This document shows, piece after piece, positions 5,477 to 6,454 of a stretch of DNA of 6,454 nucleotides. Origin of the DNA: Bacteriovoracaceae bacterium UBA2428 (GTDB lineage Bacteria > Bdellovibrionota > UBA2428); NCBI GenBank assembly GCA_002343545.1, contig DDRA01000177.1, positions 1 to 6,454 of the forward strand. Direction: 5' to 3'. A program made the translations under genes and the position numbers. The notes beneath the pieces were generated by a model. It did no database searches. It saw nothing but the letters and a program-made list of their open reading frames with translations, and was not told the origin of the DNA. How positions within the stretch are numbered: position 1 is the first letter of the stretch; every line of letters begins with the position of its first letter.

Positions 5477-6304
5477 TCAACGAATCCCCTCCAGCTTATC
5501 ACGAAGATCGTCGCCCACGACGTTCACCGCGAAGACCGTCAGCGTCAGAGAAACGCCGGGCACCAGCAAGGCGTGCGGCGCGGATGTGAGCACGTCGCGC
5601 GATTGCATGAGCAGCTGCCCCCACGACGGCGTACCGGGCGGAGATCCCAGCCCCAGGAATCCGAGCGACGCTTCGGCGAGAATCGCCGAACTCAATCCGT
5701 AGGTCATCTTCACGAAGAAGGAAGGAAGCATCTGCGGAGCGACGTGCCGCAGGAAGCGTCGCCACGACGGAATCCCGAGCGCGCGCACCGCCTCGACGTA
5801 CGGTTCTTCGCGCAAACTCAGAACCTGCGCCCGGGCCAGTCGCGCGTAACCGACCCAAGATCCCATCACGAGCGCGATCACGACGTTCTCCGGGCGAGGC
5901 CCCAACACGGACGCCAAGGCGATCACGAGAAGCAATCCCGGAAACGCATCCGCGACGTCAACCACGACCAGAAAAAGTCGCTCGATCAGGCCGCCCCGCG
6001 AGGCCGCGAAGCCGCCCCAAAGCAGGCCGAGCAAAGACGAAAGCAAAACCGACGCGAATGCGAGCCCCACCGAAAGCCGCATGCCCCAGGCGAGATTCGA
6101 GGCCAGGTCGATTCCGTTTTCGCCCGTTCCAAGCCAGTGACCCGCGGCGGAAAAAACGTATTCCTGACCGAGATCTTGCCGAGTCGGGTCGATCAGGGGA
6201 AGCAGCGGCACCAAAGCGACGAGCGCCAAGAGGAGGCCGAGCCACGCGTAGCAAAAACGCAGCAACGCCTTCGCACCGTGCTTGGTGGCGCCGAGCATCT
6301 TCAC
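5477..6304 (-). CDS. Peptide-type ABC transporter permease (OppC/DppC family)
   Basis: This is an inner-membrane permease subunit of an oligopeptide/dipeptide-type ABC importer. It has 275 residues from the GTG at 6304, chosen because GAGG lies 7 nt upstream and the start overlaps the previous stop as GTGA; an ATG at 6298 is possible. The N-terminus has one membrane segment (about 15-37). A periplasmic stretch with HWLGTGENGIDLASN (56-70) is the family's H-x-LGTDxxGRDxxSR element, but Gly replaces the usual Asp and Ile the usual Arg. Further membrane segments lie at about 76-100, 109-135, 138-160, 198-220 and 245-265. The EAA loop contacting the ATPase is YVEAVRALGIPSWRRFLRHV (169-188), followed by P190. 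EASLGFLGLG and PSWGQLL (about 211-232) and the closing NVVGDDLRDKLEGIR are characteristic of OppC/DppC. The partner permease overlaps upstream and nagZ follows. ATPase and binding-protein genes are not in the window and may lie beyond the right edge. The exact substrate is unknown; muropeptide or cell-wall peptide is inferred from nagZ. Confidence 0.9.
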   Translation of the reverse strand: MKMLGATKHGAKALLRFCYAWLGLLLALVALVPLLPLIDPTRQDLGQEYVFSAAGHWLGTGENGIDLASNLAWGMRLSVGLAFASVLLSSLLGLLWGGFAASRGGLIERLFLVVVDVADAFPGLLLVIALASVLGPRPENVVIALVMGSWVGYARLARAQVLSLREEPYVEAVRALGIPSWRRFLRHVAPQMLPSFFVKMTYGLSSAILAEASLGFLGLGSPPGTPSWGQLLMQSRDVLTSAPHALLVPGVSLTLTVFAVNVVGDDLRDKLEGIR

Positions 6305-6454
6305 GCGCCTTCCTCAGCGCCCAAACGAATTCTCGGATCGAGGCCGGCGTAAGCGAAGTCCAAAAGAACTTGGATGCCGACGTACACGACCGAGATCCAA
6401 AGTACGATCCCTTGGATGAGCGGATAGTCCCGCGCTTGGAATGCCGTGTAGAAA
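6301..6454 (-). CDS. Peptide-type ABC transporter permease, C-terminal end (OppB/DppB family), partial
   Basis: The last 50 codons of a gene that enters from the right edge are present; the TGA is at 6303-6301. The visible part reads ARDYPLIQGIVLWISVVYVG, then IQVLLDFAYAGLDPRIRLG and a short acidic end. This is the standard finish of OppB/DppB permeases: the RDYPxxQGxxL element, the last membrane helix, and (L/V)DxxYxxLDPRIR. The stop overlaps the GTG of the OppC-type gene by 4 bp (GTGA), implying translational coupling and a heterodimeric membrane channel. Most of the protein is outside the window, so nothing can be said of its N-terminus. Confidence 0.88.
   Translation of the reverse strand, partial: FYTAFQARDYPLIQGIVLWISVVYVGIQVLLDFAYAGLDPRIRLGAEEGA

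Overview
The window is GC-rich DNA (about 60% G+C by eye) from a Gram-negative bacterium. The outer-membrane support comes from a small beta-barrel protein ending in a terminal Phe, and from a cytoplasmic-type NagZ. DUF4388/PATAN architecture, a stand-alone FliG C-terminal-like protein and an exported subtilase fit the Bdellovibrionota or other former 'deltaproteobacterial' lineages best. That placement is an inference from protein families, not from a marker gene.

Layout. Positions 1-235 are non-coding and less GC-rich. They hold a compound stem-loop (71-117), a candidate sigma70 promoter (147-175) and a strong Shine-Dalgarno. This leads into the only plus-strand gene, an outer-membrane beta-barrel protein (236-853). 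Everything else is on the minus strand and reads right to left in two groups.

The first group (6454 to 4324) is the end of an OppB/DppB-type permease, a complete OppC/DppC-type permease overlapping it by 4 bp, and nagZ 10 bp further on. This looks like an oligopeptide/muropeptide importer coupled to a peptidoglycan-recycling glycosidase. The second group (4227 to 858) is an exported subtilisin-like protease, then a multidomain protein (degenerate receiver-like, FHA-like, PATAN/DUF4388, winged-helix-like), then a short FliG C-terminal-like protein. These three overlap or lie within a few bases of each other and are probably one operon. A 9-bp inverted repeat and a candidate promoter lie in the 96-bp gap between the two groups.

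The beta-barrel gene and the FliG-like gene converge with only 4 bp between their stop codons. A hairpin plus T-tract serving the plus-strand gene lies inside the last codons of the FliG-like gene.

No mobile element, CRISPR array, tRNA or rRNA was seen. The least ordinary part is the protease / pseudo-receiver-FHA-PATAN / orphan FliG_C operon. Its function is not known from the sequence. The oppBC-nagZ arrangement is the clearest functional story.
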